Shown here one piece after another: positions 53,094-62,673 of a stretch of DNA of 64,000 nt (the stretch's first letter is position 1; every line of letters starts with the position of its first letter). A program made the translations under genes and the position numbers. Origin of the DNA: Paraburkholderia phytofirmans OLGA172 (GTDB lineage: Bacteria > Pseudomonadota > Gammaproteobacteria > Burkholderiales > Burkholderiaceae); NCBI RefSeq assembly GCF_001634365.1, contig NZ_CP014579.1, positions 2,790,001-2,854,000 of the forward strand, given 5' to 3'. The notes under the pieces are model-generated. The model ran no database searches. It saw nothing but the letters and a program-made list of their open reading frames with translations, and was not told the DNA's origin.

Positions 53094-54398
53094 GTGGTCA
53101 AAAATATCTGTGGCTGGATCGCTCAAGCCGGCGTCTCACCGCCCGCAGCGACCCTGAAGGGCGCGCAGAAAGCGGATTGGCTGGTGATCGGGGGAGGCTT
53201 CACGGGCTTGTCGGCAGCGCATACGCTCGCCGAACTGCATCCGCAGTCGCGCATCATCGTGGTCGATCGGCAGCGCGCCGCACAAGGCGCTTCGGCACGA
53301 AACTCGGGTTTCGTGGTTGCCTACGAGCGGCCGTCGCCCGATGAGCTCATCGGGCGGCAACGGAATGCCGATTACCACGTCGCGAGCACCATTGGCAAAG
53401 CCGCCAGCGACGAGGTTCGCCGGCGTGTGGCGAGCTTCGGCATCGAGTGCGATCTGAGCGATGCCGGTTATCTCTTCGCTGCCCACGACCCGGCCAAACT
53501 TGCGGAGGCGGACCGTCAGGTGCAAACCCTGCGCGAAGCAGGTGCGGCCGCCGAACTGCTGGAAGGCGAGGCGTTGTCGCAACGACTGGGCTCACCGTTC
53601 TACCGGGCGGGCATATGGTGCCGGGGCGGGAACGGGCTATTGCAGCCGGCCAAGTATGCGAAGGGGCTGCTGGACGCGTTGCCCGCGAATGTTTCGGTCT
53701 ACGAAAATACCGACATTACCGGTCTCGAGCATTTGAGCCGCGGCGGTATTCGCGCGCAGTCCACCAATGGTCACATCGAGGCGGGCCAGGTGATTGCATG
53801 TGTCGGCGCATTCTTACCCAGGATAGGGCTGGCGGACAGTAAGGTCTTCCCCCTTGAGCTCAGTGCGTCGCTTAGCCGGCCGTTGAGCGACAACGAGTAT
53901 GCCTGCCTGGGGCGTGCGGCGCCCTGGGGCGTACTTTCGACTCGTCCTGCCGGCGCCACGTTACGCCTGACACCGGACAGGCGGCTACTGATCCGCAACA
54001 CCGTGGAATATCGCCAGCGCGACCTGACCGGCCATTCCCTGGTGGCACGCCGGGCCAAACACGTGCACGGATTGCAACGCCGATTCCCCTGGATCACGGA
54101 CGCGCATCTGCAATTTACCTGGACTGGCCACCTGAGCGCTACGCGATCAGGTGAGCCACGCTTCGGAAAACTGGCGGAAGGCGTTTATTCCGCCGCCGGA
54201 TGCAACGGCTCCGGGGTAGCGCGCGGCACGCTGTGGGGGCGACTGCTGGCCGAAATGGCGTCGGGAGGCCAGTCAGCGCTGCTGACTTCAGTCCTCGACA
54301 ACGCGAAACCCGGCTGGCTTCCACCTCGGCCATTCTTCGACATCGGCGCCTCGATACGACTGCGATATGAAGCGCTTCAGGCAAGAACCGAGTCCTGA
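53094..54398 (+). CDS. FAD-dependent amine oxidase, PuuB/DAO type
   Basis: A 434-residue flavoenzyme starting at GTG. The FAD motif is WLVIGGGFTGLSAAHTLAEL, followed by VVDRQRAAQGASARNSGFVV, the hallmark of gamma-glutamylputrescine oxidase-like and other DAO-family proteins. The end has FTWTGHLSATRSGEPRFGKL and GVYSAAGCNGSGVARGTLWG, the second FAD contact. It should oxidise an amine to an aldehyde with release of peroxide. The next gene is a PotF-like polyamine-binding protein, so a polyamine or related amine is the likely substrate. Confidence 0.88.
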   Translation: MVKNICGWIAQAGVSPPAATLKGAQKADWLVIGGGFTGLSAAHTLAELHPQSRIIVVDRQRAAQGASARNSGFVVAYERPSPDELIGRQRNADYHVASTIGKAASDEVRRRVASFGIECDLSDAGYLFAAHDPAKLAEADRQVQTLREAGAAAELLEGEALSQRLGSPFYRAGIWCRGGNGLLQPAKYAKGLLDALPANVSVYENTDITGLEHLSRGGIRAQSTNGHIEAGQVIACVGAFLPRIGLADSKVFPLELSASLSRPLSDNEYACLGRAAPWGVLSTRPAGATLRLTPDRRLLIRNTVEYRQRDLTGHSLVARRAKHVHGLQRRFPWITDAHLQFTWTGHLSATRSGEPRFGKLAEGVYSAAGCNGSGVARGTLWGRLLAEMASGGQSALLTSVLDNAKPGWLPPRPFFDIGASIRLRYEALQARTES

Positions 54399-54463
54399 GA
54401 GCGACATGCTTTATCCGCAAAATCACCGAGATCTTCGCAACGTCACCTCGCAAGGAAAATATC

Positions 54464-55594
54464 ATGCGTGCTTGTCATCCTGTCATTCGTCTGCGCCGCG
54501 CGGCCATCGCCGGCGCCTGTATCGCGGCGACTCTCTCTGCATGGACAGCGCCCGCCGCCCATGCCGCGGACGCCGAACTGAACGTGTACAACTGGTCGGA
54601 CTACATCGCGAAGGATACGATTCCGACCTTCGAGAAACAGACCGGCATTCACGTGCGCTACGACAACTACGACAGCAATGACACGCTGCAGGCCAAGCTG
54701 CTGGCGGGCAGTTCTGGCTACGATATCGTGGTGCCGACGTCGAACTACATGGCCAAGCAGATTCAGGCCGGCGTGTATCAGAAGCTCGACAAGTCGCAAC
54801 TGCCGAACCTGAAGAATCTCAGCCCTGTGCTGATGCAGATGGTCGCAGGCGCCGACCCCGGCAATCGGTACGGTGTGCCCTGGGCGTTCGCTGTCACTGG
54901 CATCGGTTACAACGTGCAGGCAGTGCAGAAGGCGCTCGGTTCGAACGCGCCGGTCGACAGCTGGGCGCTGGTGTTCGATCCGGCTAACCTCTCCAGGCTC
55001 AAGGGTTGTGGCGTTTCATTCCTCGATGAGTCGGTCGACGTGTTTGCCGCGGCGCTGCAGTACCTGCACAAGGATCCCAACAGCACCAACCCGGCGGATT
55101 ACCAGGCCGCGTTCGAACTGCTGAAGAAGGTGCGCCCGTACATCACCGAGTTCAACTCGTCCGGCTACATCAACGACCTGGCGAACAAGGACATCTGCGT
55201 GGCGATCGGTTTTGCCGGCGACGTCGGCATAGCGCGCCGACGCAGCGCCGAAGCCAAACATGCGTACGACATCAGGTTCTCGAACGCAAAGGAAGGCGGC
55301 CTGCTGGCGTTCGACGTAATGGCGATCCCGAAAGACGCGCCGCACCCGGAAGCGGCGCTTAGGTGGATCAACTACATCGAGGACCCGAAGGTTAACGCGG
55401 CGATTACCAATGAAGTCTTCTACCCGACGGCGAACCACGCAGCCCGCCAGTTCGTTACGCCTGCTGTCGCACAGGACCCGACGGTGTACCCGCCGGACGA
55501 CGTACTCAAGAAGATGACGCTGATGAAGCCGACGTCGGTTGAAATCGTGCGCCTTGAAAACCGCTTGTGGTCGCAACTGAAAACCCTTCACTGA
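54464..55594 (+). CDS. Polyamine ABC transporter binding protein (PotF-like)
   Basis: A 376-residue periplasmic protein with a signal ending at AAHAAD. The mature part starts ELNVYNWSDYIAKDTIPTFE, the classic opening of PotD/PotF, and continues DTLQAKLLAGSSGYDIVVPT, GNRYGVPWAFAVTGIGYN and IAIGFAGD-like VAIGFAGDVGIARR. Acidic and Trp residues of the putrescine pocket are present. No permease or ATPase genes are adjacent, so it must use partners encoded elsewhere. It is co-directional with the PuuB-like gene, 65 bases downstream. Confidence 0.9.
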   Translation: MRACHPVIRLRRAAIAGACIAATLSAWTAPAAHAADAELNVYNWSDYIAKDTIPTFEKQTGIHVRYDNYDSNDTLQAKLLAGSSGYDIVVPTSNYMAKQIQAGVYQKLDKSQLPNLKNLSPVLMQMVAGADPGNRYGVPWAFAVTGIGYNVQAVQKALGSNAPVDSWALVFDPANLSRLKGCGVSFLDESVDVFAAALQYLHKDPNSTNPADYQAAFELLKKVRPYITEFNSSGYINDLANKDICVAIGFAGDVGIARRRSAEAKHAYDIRFSNAKEGGLLAFDVMAIPKDAPHPEAALRWINYIEDPKVNAAITNEVFYPTANHAARQFVTPAVAQDPTVYPPDDVLKKMTLMKPTSVEIVRLENRLWSQLKTLH

Positions 55595-55609
55595 TCCGGT
55601 GAAACCGAC

Positions 55610-55637
55610 GGAGCAGGATTTGCACGAGTCCTGCTCC
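55610..55637 (+). terminator. Stem-loop after the PotF-like gene
   Basis: GGAGCAGGA (55610-55618) pairs perfectly with TCCTGCTCC (55629-55637) around a 10-base loop, 16 bases after the stop codon. There is no U-run, so termination may be weak. Confidence 0.6.
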
Positions 55638-55778
55638 GATACCGGCGGGTCCGCTTTGCATTTGCGCACCGAGCAGACCATACTGGCGAGAACCTTGGGC
55701 ACCACATCGCGAACAATAATAGTGCTTACCGCGCAACAAGGTTATTCTTCGATACACCACACTACCCCGGAGTGCCCC

Positions 55779-56846
55779 ATGCAGACAGTCCGTCGTTTCG
55801 CGTTCGTTGCGTTGACATGCAGTGTCATTGGTTTGTCCCATTCATCGAACGCATCGGCTGGCTCTGCCGATCCGCAGCGAAACTTCATGCAGGTCGTCTC
55901 GTTCGGGGACAGTCTTTCGGACGTTGGCACCTACGCGTACGCCCGACAATTCGGCGGCGGCACCTACACCACTAATCCGGGCGCTATCTCCGTACAGCTT
56001 ATCGCGGAACATTATGGATCCGGCCTCACGCCCGCGTTGACGGGCGGCTTCGGGCAACCGAGCGTCGTTCATCCGGAAGGATTGGGCTACGCTCAAGGGG
56101 GCGCCCGAGTCGCCGGGCCGCCGAACCCCGGCGACGCAACGGGCGACACCGGCGAGTTGCAAACTCCATTGACCTCACAGGTGGCCGCCTACCTTCAGTC
56201 GCATACACGCTTCACCGGCCAGCAACTCGTGCTGATGCAAGGCGGGGCCAATGACGTTCAGGACGCCTATACCGCATGGGCGGGAATGGTTGCGAACGGC
56301 GGCGATCCGGGCGCTTCTTTGCAGGCAGTGCTCCCTTCGCTGAGACAGGCAGCGCAACAATTTGCGAGCTTGGTGCACAATGCGCACCAGAACGGTGCCA
56401 CACATATCGTTGTACAAAACGTCCCGGACATCAGCAAGGCGCCGATCGCGAACCTTCTCGAGCAGCAACTGCCAGGCTCCGCAAAAGTGCTTCGGCGTCT
56501 GGCGCAGGTATTCAACACCGCGCTGGATGACGCGCTCCCTGCATCGCCGGCCGTGCTGCGGATCGACGCGTTCACGTTCATTGACGAGGTATCGGAGAAC
56601 TATCGCCAACTTGGTTTTCGCTTCGACGGCAGCGTCGGCACCAACGTAGCATGCGCGCCGGCGAACCTGCCCCCGGCATTTCAAGCCGATGACACCAGCG
56701 CGCTCTTCTGCTCGCGCTCGACGTATGTCTCCCCTCATGCTGACGATATCTACATGTTTGCCGACGCTTATCATCCGACCACTCACCTGCAAAAGCTCAT
56801 AGCGGACTACGTCGTGGTCCAGATCGACACGTGGTTGCACGAATAG
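55779..56846 (+). CDS. Secreted SGNH/GDSL-family hydrolase
   Basis: A 355-residue exported esterase/lipase. The signal peptide ends near NASAG. Block I is VVSFGDSLSDVGTYAYA (nucleophile Ser), block III is LMQGGANDVQDAY (Gly-Asn oxyanion site) and block V is DDIYMFADAYHPTTH with the catalytic Asp and His. ATG 55779 is chosen because the longer frame lacks a signal peptide. No autotransporter domain is present, so it is secreted or periplasmic. It likely cleaves ester bonds in lipids or polymers. Confidence 0.9.
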   Translation: MQTVRRFAFVALTCSVIGLSHSSNASAGSADPQRNFMQVVSFGDSLSDVGTYAYARQFGGGTYTTNPGAISVQLIAEHYGSGLTPALTGGFGQPSVVHPEGLGYAQGGARVAGPPNPGDATGDTGELQTPLTSQVAAYLQSHTRFTGQQLVLMQGGANDVQDAYTAWAGMVANGGDPGASLQAVLPSLRQAAQQFASLVHNAHQNGATHIVVQNVPDISKAPIANLLEQQLPGSAKVLRRLAQVFNTALDDALPASPAVLRIDAFTFIDEVSENYRQLGFRFDGSVGTNVACAPANLPPAFQADDTSALFCSRSTYVSPHADDIYMFADAYHPTTHLQKLIADYVVVQIDTWLHE

Positions 56847-56959
56847 CGCATCGCCCTGGCGCTTCGTTGCCCCGAACTGCAGGCGGTCTGAGATGAATCT
56901 ATGGTGTTCGGCGAATTCAGTAAGCGTGACCGTCCGCTACCGATAGGGATTTTGGCCAT

Positions 56960-58927
56960 TTAGTGGAAAGGCGAAACCAGCAGTGTCTGGACGGACCCGG
57001 CGGTTGCGCCGGGAGTCCAACGATAGACAACGATGCTGGAGCCGTTGTAGTCGTCTTTCGTGACCACGTACTCCCCGGTCGAACGAAGGTACGATCTAAG
57101 GCCGTACATCGAATCTACGTCATTGCCGACATACACGGTATTGGGACTGCTGTTGGTCAGCGTGATGTCCAGACTGCCTGTGGTGAGATTGAAGGCGTCG
57201 ATGTTGGGCACGGTGTGTACGTATCCAACGAAGAGATAGTTGCCTGCTGCCGTGATCGACTTGGGATTGGCGCTGGTGATGTTGATCACTGGATTGGGAG
57301 CGGTGGTGTTGCCTGCGAGCCAGCCGTGATACACCTCGACCCTCGTTCCGATCGACGTCCAATCTGTACTCCCAACAATTCCTTGTGCCAGGATCATGGT
57401 ATCGCGATCAGGCAGGTAAATGATTCGCGTCAATGGCGTAATAGTGCCTGGAATGGGCGTTGAAATTCCAACTCCCCATGTCGGCTTGCCGTTGGCATCA
57501 AACCCGGTCAGCGGATAGTGCCAAATGGCATTCGTCTTGTCCAAACCGGCCCAGACGTCCCCTTTTCCGTCAAGGCAGAATCCATCGCGGATCCTTGCTG
57601 TCGTATTAAACGCCGTACCCGGAATCGTGGCGTCCGGTATTGCAATGTAGCCATTCGCGGCGTTGAAGTGGAAGAAGTAAAAGGTATCGGGATTCTGGCC
57701 GGCCGCCACAAGGATCCGGTTTGCGCCGACGGTGGCGACTTGACCGAACTGCTCACCGCGTTCCGGGTCGTTGATGTTCATTCGTGGATCGGATGGGTAG
57801 TCGATTGGATCGACGGTGTTCGCTACGAAGGTTCCTCCAGCGGAGCCAGTGTAGACGTTGTCGCCCCCATAGAAGTAGGCGCCGTCAGTACCCGGATCCG
57901 GAGCGGCGATCCCCTCGAAGTTGAGAGACTGAAGCTTCCATTGCAGGTTGCCGGAGTTGTCGTAGGCGTGAATGTCCGTGCCGCCAGTGCGACCAAGATC
58001 CCATGTTCCGCCCCACGGGTTATTAAGCACGTACAGATTGCCAAAGGAGTCCTTGCCGACGCCAGTGACGGCGGTGAAACGCTTGGCCCCGACCTGACCT
58101 TTGATCCCGGTCGTAGTGTCGAGATAGCCGCCCTGAATACCGAACGTGCTGACTAGTGACGGAACACCAACCAGGCTATAGACCTTGATGTTCATGTCAG
58201 GACCTTCGTCACCCACCATCATGTTAGCGGTAGTTGGGTCGAAGTATAGGGCCGACGGTCTTGAGCCGACTGGCATCTGAATCTTCGGCAGCGGCGTTCC
58301 GTTCGGACGGAATCCAAGCACCCTGTTTGCGCGCTTCTCCGCAATCCAGATGTTGCCTGCCCCGTCGATGGCGAGCGCCCCGGGGCTTGGGACTGCAATA
58401 TCCCGTTGCCAGACCCCGTCAGTAGTGAAGACGCGGACCCGATTACCTGGAAAGTCGCTGGCGTAGACGAGCGTTCCCGCCGTTGCCAGACCCGTAACGA
58501 CATCGGCATGCCGTTCGGTGGTATCCGCGCTGACCGGGATGAGCAGGTCACGGGCATGTGTAGTTCGATCATATCTCCCGACACTACCGCTGCCGAAGGC
58601 TGCGTTGAACTGAAGCGCAACGAAGAGATCAGTCGAGTTGCCTGTGATCGCACTGCCCTGAAAATCGCTATGAGCGCCGATCGAACCGATGCTTTGCCCA
58701 TTCTGGTATATCGCAACGCCACCTTCGTTTTCATCCCACAGGGACGATGTGTAGATGACTCCTTCAGGCGCAATCCACATGGAACGGGCGGCGCTGCCTA
58801 CATGAGTTGCGTTAGTCCCAAACGTATTCGCTATCCAGTCAGTCGTGTACTGCGCCTGACATTCTGGCGCAATCGCAGCGATCAGCACTGCGGCAAGGAA
58901 TGCGGCAAAGATTCGTTTCGTGAACAT
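56960..58927 (-). CDS. Large secreted beta-propeller protein
   Basis: A 655-residue exported protein with a signal ending at CQAQ. It is rich in aromatic/Gly turns and repeated NHL-like units: GALAIDGAGNIWIAEKRANR, GRTGGTDIHAYDNSGNLQWK, GVGKDSFGNLYVLNN and DGFCLDGKGDVWAGLD. No catalytic motif is recognised. Low Cys and Lys content and many Asn, Thr and Gly residues fit an extracellular protein. It is a single gene; it might bind carbohydrate or another surface ligand. Confidence 0.78.
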   Translation of the reverse strand: MFTKRIFAAFLAAVLIAAIAPECQAQYTTDWIANTFGTNATHVGSAARSMWIAPEGVIYTSSLWDENEGGVAIYQNGQSIGSIGAHSDFQGSAITGNSTDLFVALQFNAAFGSGSVGRYDRTTHARDLLIPVSADTTERHADVVTGLATAGTLVYASDFPGNRVRVFTTDGVWQRDIAVPSPGALAIDGAGNIWIAEKRANRVLGFRPNGTPLPKIQMPVGSRPSALYFDPTTANMMVGDEGPDMNIKVYSLVGVPSLVSTFGIQGGYLDTTTGIKGQVGAKRFTAVTGVGKDSFGNLYVLNNPWGGTWDLGRTGGTDIHAYDNSGNLQWKLQSLNFEGIAAPDPGTDGAYFYGGDNVYTGSAGGTFVANTVDPIDYPSDPRMNINDPERGEQFGQVATVGANRILVAAGQNPDTFYFFHFNAANGYIAIPDATIPGTAFNTTARIRDGFCLDGKGDVWAGLDKTNAIWHYPLTGFDANGKPTWGVGISTPIPGTITPLTRIIYLPDRDTMILAQGIVGSTDWTSIGTRVEVYHGWLAGNTTAPNPVINITSANPKSITAAGNYLFVGYVHTVPNIDAFNLTTGSLDITLTNSSPNTVYVGNDVDSMYGLRSYLRSTGEYVVTKDDYNGSSIVVYRWTPGATAGSVQTLLVSPFH

Positions 58928-59500
58928 GAGTGATGCCCTAAAATCATTTGGCGCAGGATGGCCACCAAGGGCATGCCGAAGGTTTCAACCATCGGCCAAT
59001 CCCTTGAATGGAGTCAGTGAGGATAGGTTCGACAGACGGTCCGCGCCGACTGAAATTTCTTATTGTTCTAATATCGCGCGGACCGGTGCCAGTCAGAAAT
59101 TTAGGCACTTTTCAGCCGAGTTTCTGAGCATTTCAAGCGCGTGTGTGCGCTATCGCACGTGGCCATGGCTGTGAGCGGTCACTACGTCCTTGCGTACGCA
59201 AGGGAGCCTGAAGCAGCCCGCGACTGTAAAGCGCGGGCAATTTTGTCGTCGTCCACCTGAATACGGGACGAATCAATCACGCCCAGGTAACAAGCGACGA
59301 TTTTATTGAGCCGATATTGGACCAAGGTCCAATATCGGCATCCCCGCTGGTGCCATACTCTATTTCACAGGCGAAAGCGGTTGATCGTGTATTCCCGCAC
59401 GAGACGATCGAAAAAATCAAGAACCAGATCATCCCTGTGAAAGCGCTGATCCTGGACCTTTCCCGAGTGCCGCATTTTTTGACGAAATGAGGGCAAGCTC
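58928..59500. other. Gene-free region with a perfect 28-bp palindrome
   Basis: About 570 bases between two exported-protein genes. It contains the long inverted repeat at 59311-59338. A minus-strand stretch around 59190-59280 (VIDSSRIQVDDDKIARALQS) looks protein-like but has no start signal or known family. Confidence 0.45.
59311..59338. repeat. Perfect inverted repeat, 13-bp arms
   Basis: CCGATATTGGACC (59311-59323) is followed by AA and then its exact reverse complement GGTCCAATATCGG (59326-59338). There is no T-run beside it. It may be a regulator binding site, a recombination site or a cruciform; it lies 160 bases upstream of the 98-aa exported protein gene. Confidence 0.85.
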
Positions 59501-59797
59501 ATGATCAAGCGTCTCCTGTGGATTGCGATGGTGCCCGCGTTGCTGCTCGCGAATGCCGCCACCGCTCAATACCCGATGATGGACATGGTCGCCGACAAAC
59601 TCGTTCAAAAGTACCAGCAATCGTCTTGCGAGCAACTGTGGCAAGAGAAAGCGCAGAAACAGGGGCGACCCAAGACCGGGAGAGAGCAGGAGGCCATGCA
59701 GATGCTGCGCGACGATCCGCAGATGCGCGCCGCGTTCATCGCCAGAGTGGCCGCGCCGATCGCCAACAAGATGTTTGAATGCGGCATGATTCCATGA
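59501..59797 (+). CDS. Small exported protein, 98 aa, function unknown
   Basis: A signal peptide (LLWIAMVPALLLANAATA) precedes a mature helical protein of about 75 residues with two Cys residues (SSCEQLWQEK and FECGMIP) that may pair. GAGGG lies before the ATG. It is followed at 46 bases by the DUF2092 gene in the same direction, and then by the Gly/Thr/Tyr-rich protein, so the three form a probable operon of exported proteins. Confidence 0.8.
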   Translation: MIKRLLWIAMVPALLLANAATAQYPMMDMVADKLVQKYQQSSCEQLWQEKAQKQGRPKTGREQEAMQMLRDDPQMRAAFIARVAAPIANKMFECGMIP

Positions 59798-59842
59798 AGT
59801 CGTCGGGCGCACCGTGAAACCGGCTTACTTACCGAGGCCGCG

Positions 59843-60709
59843 ATGACCTGCGAGAAATTGAAGTTTGGCATAACCTTCGTCATGCTAAGTGTGTTCCTCG
59901 CCGCCGGCGGCCACGCCCAGCAAACGCTACGCACGCCGAAAGCAACCGCCAGGCCGGCGGCGAAAGCTGCTGCGCCGGCCTTCATGCCCGGACTCGAACC
60001 ACGCGCGATCGACATCCTCAAGGCGGCGAGCGCGCGCCTTGCGGCCGCGAAGACGATGACTTTTACGGCCGTCGTCTCCTATGAGAGTCCGAGCCGCCTC
60101 GGTCCGCCTCTCGTCTATTCGACGAAGTCGGAAGTGACGCTTCAGCGCCCCGACAAGCTCAGAGTGATCACCCTCGGTGACGGTCCTCCCTCGGAGTTCT
60201 ACTACGACGGCAAGACGATGACAGCGTTCGCCCCGCTCGAGAATCTGATCGCCATTGCTGACGCTCCGCCGACGATCGATGCCGCACTAGAGGCAGCCTA
60301 TAACCAGGGCGCCATTTATTACCCTTTTACCGACGTAATCGTCGCCGACCCCTACAAGGACATCGCCGATGGACTGAAAGTCGCCTTCTATATCGGTCAA
60401 TCGAACGTCGTCGGCGATACCACAACGGACATGGTGGCGTATGTGACCGGGGATGTATTCGTGCAAATCTGGATCGGCGCGCAGGACAAGCTCCCGCGCC
60501 GCATTTACGCCGTCTACCTCAACGACCCCGCCCGTCTGCGCCACGTATTGGTGCTCTCCGATTGGCAACTCGATCCGGCTGTGCCCGCAGACGCGTTTGC
60601 GCCGGCCAGCGCAGCCGGCGCGGCCCGCATTGCGTTCGCGCGTCCAGACGCGAGCGATGCGCCGGGAATGAAGCCGCCGCCGAAGACCAGACACACCGGG
60701 ACGCAATGA
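59843..60709 (+). CDS. DUF2092 domain-containing periplasmic protein
   Basis: A 288-residue exported protein with a signal ending at GGHAQQ. The DUF2092 core is clear: EPRAIDILKAASARLAAAKT, MTFTAVVSYESPSRLGPPLV, VTLQRPDKLRVITLGDGPPS, EFYYDGKTMTAFAPLENLIA. The fold is expected to be LolA/LppX-like, a lipid-carrying half-barrel. Its ending overlaps the start of the next gene (ATGA). Function is unknown beyond a likely lipid or hydrophobic ligand. Confidence 0.88.
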   Translation: MTCEKLKFGITFVMLSVFLAAGGHAQQTLRTPKATARPAAKAAAPAFMPGLEPRAIDILKAASARLAAAKTMTFTAVVSYESPSRLGPPLVYSTKSEVTLQRPDKLRVITLGDGPPSEFYYDGKTMTAFAPLENLIAIADAPPTIDAALEAAYNQGAIYYPFTDVIVADPYKDIADGLKVAFYIGQSNVVGDTTTDMVAYVTGDVFVQIWIGAQDKLPRRIYAVYLNDPARLRHVLVLSDWQLDPAVPADAFAPASAAGAARIAFARPDASDAPGMKPPPKTRHTGTQ

Positions 60710-60720
60710 GGAGACGCATC

Positions 60721-61506
60721 GTGAAGAAAGTCGTCATCCGTCTGGTGGGTCTTCTTGTGTCGTCGCTCGCAGCCAGTTCAGCCGGCGCATGGTCGCATGC
60801 CAACTATTACGGAGGCAGCACGTCGCACGCGCCCGGCTCGGGGTCGACAACCCGCAGCAACGCATGGGGCGGCAGCGAAACGCACACCTATGGCCAGGGC
60901 ACGACCGCGACCGGGCGCTACGGCGACACCGCCACGCACGCGCAAGGATCGGGACAGACGAGCGTCACTAACCAATATGGCGGCAGCGCGACCCACACCT
61001 ATGGTCAGGGCACCAGCGCCACCAACGCGTATGGCGGTTCGGCGTACCACGCCGCAGGCTCGGGTTATACGAGCTACACGAGCGCCTCGGGTGCGACCGC
61101 TTACCATAGCGCTTATTACGGCGCCAGGTACCCCGCCTACCATCCTCCGGTCACGGTGAACAATTACGGATCCAGCTGCTACAACTGCGGCGGCTGGTCC
61201 ACCGCGGGGGCAGCCGCAGCGGGCGTCGCAGTCGGTGTGGCGGCGGGCGCGGCCATAGCGTCGGCCAACACGAACGCAGCGGCATCGAATGCTTACAATG
61301 CGGGCTACGTCGCTGGAGCAACGGCAGCCCCGCCACCCGCCCCTGTCAGTACGACATTCGCCATGGGTGCGATCTATGCGGCACTACCGGCAGGCTGCAT
61401 AAAGCCCTCGGTTCAGGGCGGCACATACTACCTGTGCGGTAATACGTGGTTCCAGCCCGCCTACGGCGCAAACGGCGTTTACTACCGCGTGGTGCCAGCG
61501 CCTTAA
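60721..61506 (+). CDS. Exported Gly/Thr/Tyr-rich repeat protein
   Basis: About 261 residues. The GTG at 60721 has GAGGAG at ideal spacing; an in-frame ATG at 60706 overlapping the DUF2092 stop is the alternative. A signal ending at SSAGAW precedes about eight imperfect repeats of GGSxTHTYGQGTxA type, then a CYNCGG motif, a hydrophobic Gly/Ala segment (AAAAGVAVGVAAGAAIASAN) and a C-terminal domain with two Cys (PAGCIKP, YYLCGNTWF). It is probably a surface or outer-membrane-associated protein. It is coupled to DUF2092. Confidence 0.75.
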   Translation: MKKVVIRLVGLLVSSLAASSAGAWSHANYYGGSTSHAPGSGSTTRSNAWGGSETHTYGQGTTATGRYGDTATHAQGSGQTSVTNQYGGSATHTYGQGTSATNAYGGSAYHAAGSGYTSYTSASGATAYHSAYYGARYPAYHPPVTVNNYGSSCYNCGGWSTAGAAAAGVAVGVAAGAAIASANTNAAASNAYNAGYVAGATAAPPPAPVSTTFAMGAIYAALPAGCIKPSVQGGTYYLCGNTWFQPAYGANGVYYRVVPAP

Positions 61507-61671
61507 GGAACGTTAAGGGTTGCTTACCGTGCTCGCGTAACTCGGCCCACAGAGACAAATTGGAAGCCAGCTGGCGAAGCTGACCAATACTCGGTATGGC
61601 GGTCGTTGCAGCCGGTCGGTGTCGCGCGTCCTGATTCGGGGCGGCTCAGAGTCAAACCGCAGGGGGCAATC

Positions 61672-62433
61672 ATGAACTCACTGGTAGTCGCCTCGATCGT
61701 ATTTGTGTGCGTCTCCGGCAGCGGGATGCTCGGTTTGGCTCTTCGCACTTTTCTTCCCGACCATCATCTGAGCGAGGATTCAACAGCTATCGTGAAGCTG
61801 GGGGCGGGCCTGATGGCGACGCTCGCCGCTCTCGTCCTTGGTCTCCTCATCGCGTCGTCAAAGGTTACTTTCGACCGACTCAACGACGAGTTCACGCAGA
61901 CGGCGGCTACGGTCTTCGTGATCGATCGCACCTTGGCCGATTATGGTCCGGAGGCAAAGGAAGCCCGCGAGTTCCTGCGCAGCACCTATGCCTCAGCTGT
62001 GGAGCGGTTCTATTCCGAAGGCGGCGCCGGAAAGGCCGACGTGGACGCTCCTGAAACCTTGGCGCACATGGTGCAATTTCAGCAAAAGCTTCGAGAACTG
62101 GCTCCACGAAACGACATGCAGCGCATGCTGCAATCGGAGGCCCTGGCTCGCAGCCACGACCTGGCGGAAGCGCGCTGGATACTGTTCCGACCAGGGGAAG
62201 GCGCGATCCCAACGCCATTCCTTGCGGTGCTGGTGCTTTGGCTCGGTATCCTTTTTGCCGGCTTCGGTCTGGTCAGCATCAACTACCGGACCGCCTTTGC
62301 GACGCTTTTCGTCTGTGCACTATCGGTCGCCGGCGCTATTTTCCTGATTGAGGACATCGCCCACCCGCTCGAAGGGCTGATGCAGATCTCGCGCACGCCG
62401 GCACAGATAGCACTCTCCCATCTCGGCCAATAG
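61672..62433 (+). CDS. DUF4239 (bestrophin-like) membrane protein
   Basis: A 253-residue protein with two N-terminal and two C-terminal transmembrane helices (LVVASIVFVCVSGSGMLGLA, LMATLAALVLGLLIAS, LAVLVLWLGILFAGFGLVSI, FATLFVCALSVAGAIFLIED) and a cytoplasmic helical middle. This is the DUF4239 layout, distantly like bestrophin channels. It may be an ion channel; that is inference. The end reads HPLEGLMQISRTPAQIALSH, typical of the family. ATG 61672 is preferred over a GTG 22 codons upstream. Confidence 0.85.
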   Translation: MNSLVVASIVFVCVSGSGMLGLALRTFLPDHHLSEDSTAIVKLGAGLMATLAALVLGLLIASSKVTFDRLNDEFTQTAATVFVIDRTLADYGPEAKEAREFLRSTYASAVERFYSEGGAGKADVDAPETLAHMVQFQQKLRELAPRNDMQRMLQSEALARSHDLAEARWILFRPGEGAIPTPFLAVLVLWLGILFAGFGLVSINYRTAFATLFVCALSVAGAIFLIEDIAHPLEGLMQISRTPAQIALSHLGQ

Positions 62434-62673
62434 GCCAACGCTACCCGGCGGCGGCTTTCGGCAAACATGGGGCACCGCAGCCGTCCTCCATCTCCCGCCG
62501 TTCAGCCGGGCTTGCGAAGCGGGCATGGATTCGACCCCGCTATTGGCTGACGTCTCGCCTACAATGACACTCATACGCAGGGTCCGCGCCGGCTTGAACA
62601 GGTGCATGGCGCCCACGCGTGTTCCGGCTAGCACCCGCCTGCCGCCGCCAAAAATCCGTGAAAGGGGAACAAC

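Noticed and set aside
59190..59285. Short minus-strand protein-like stretch near the palindrome
   Set aside because: No start codon with a ribosome site and no recognisable family; about 31 codons is too short to support alone.
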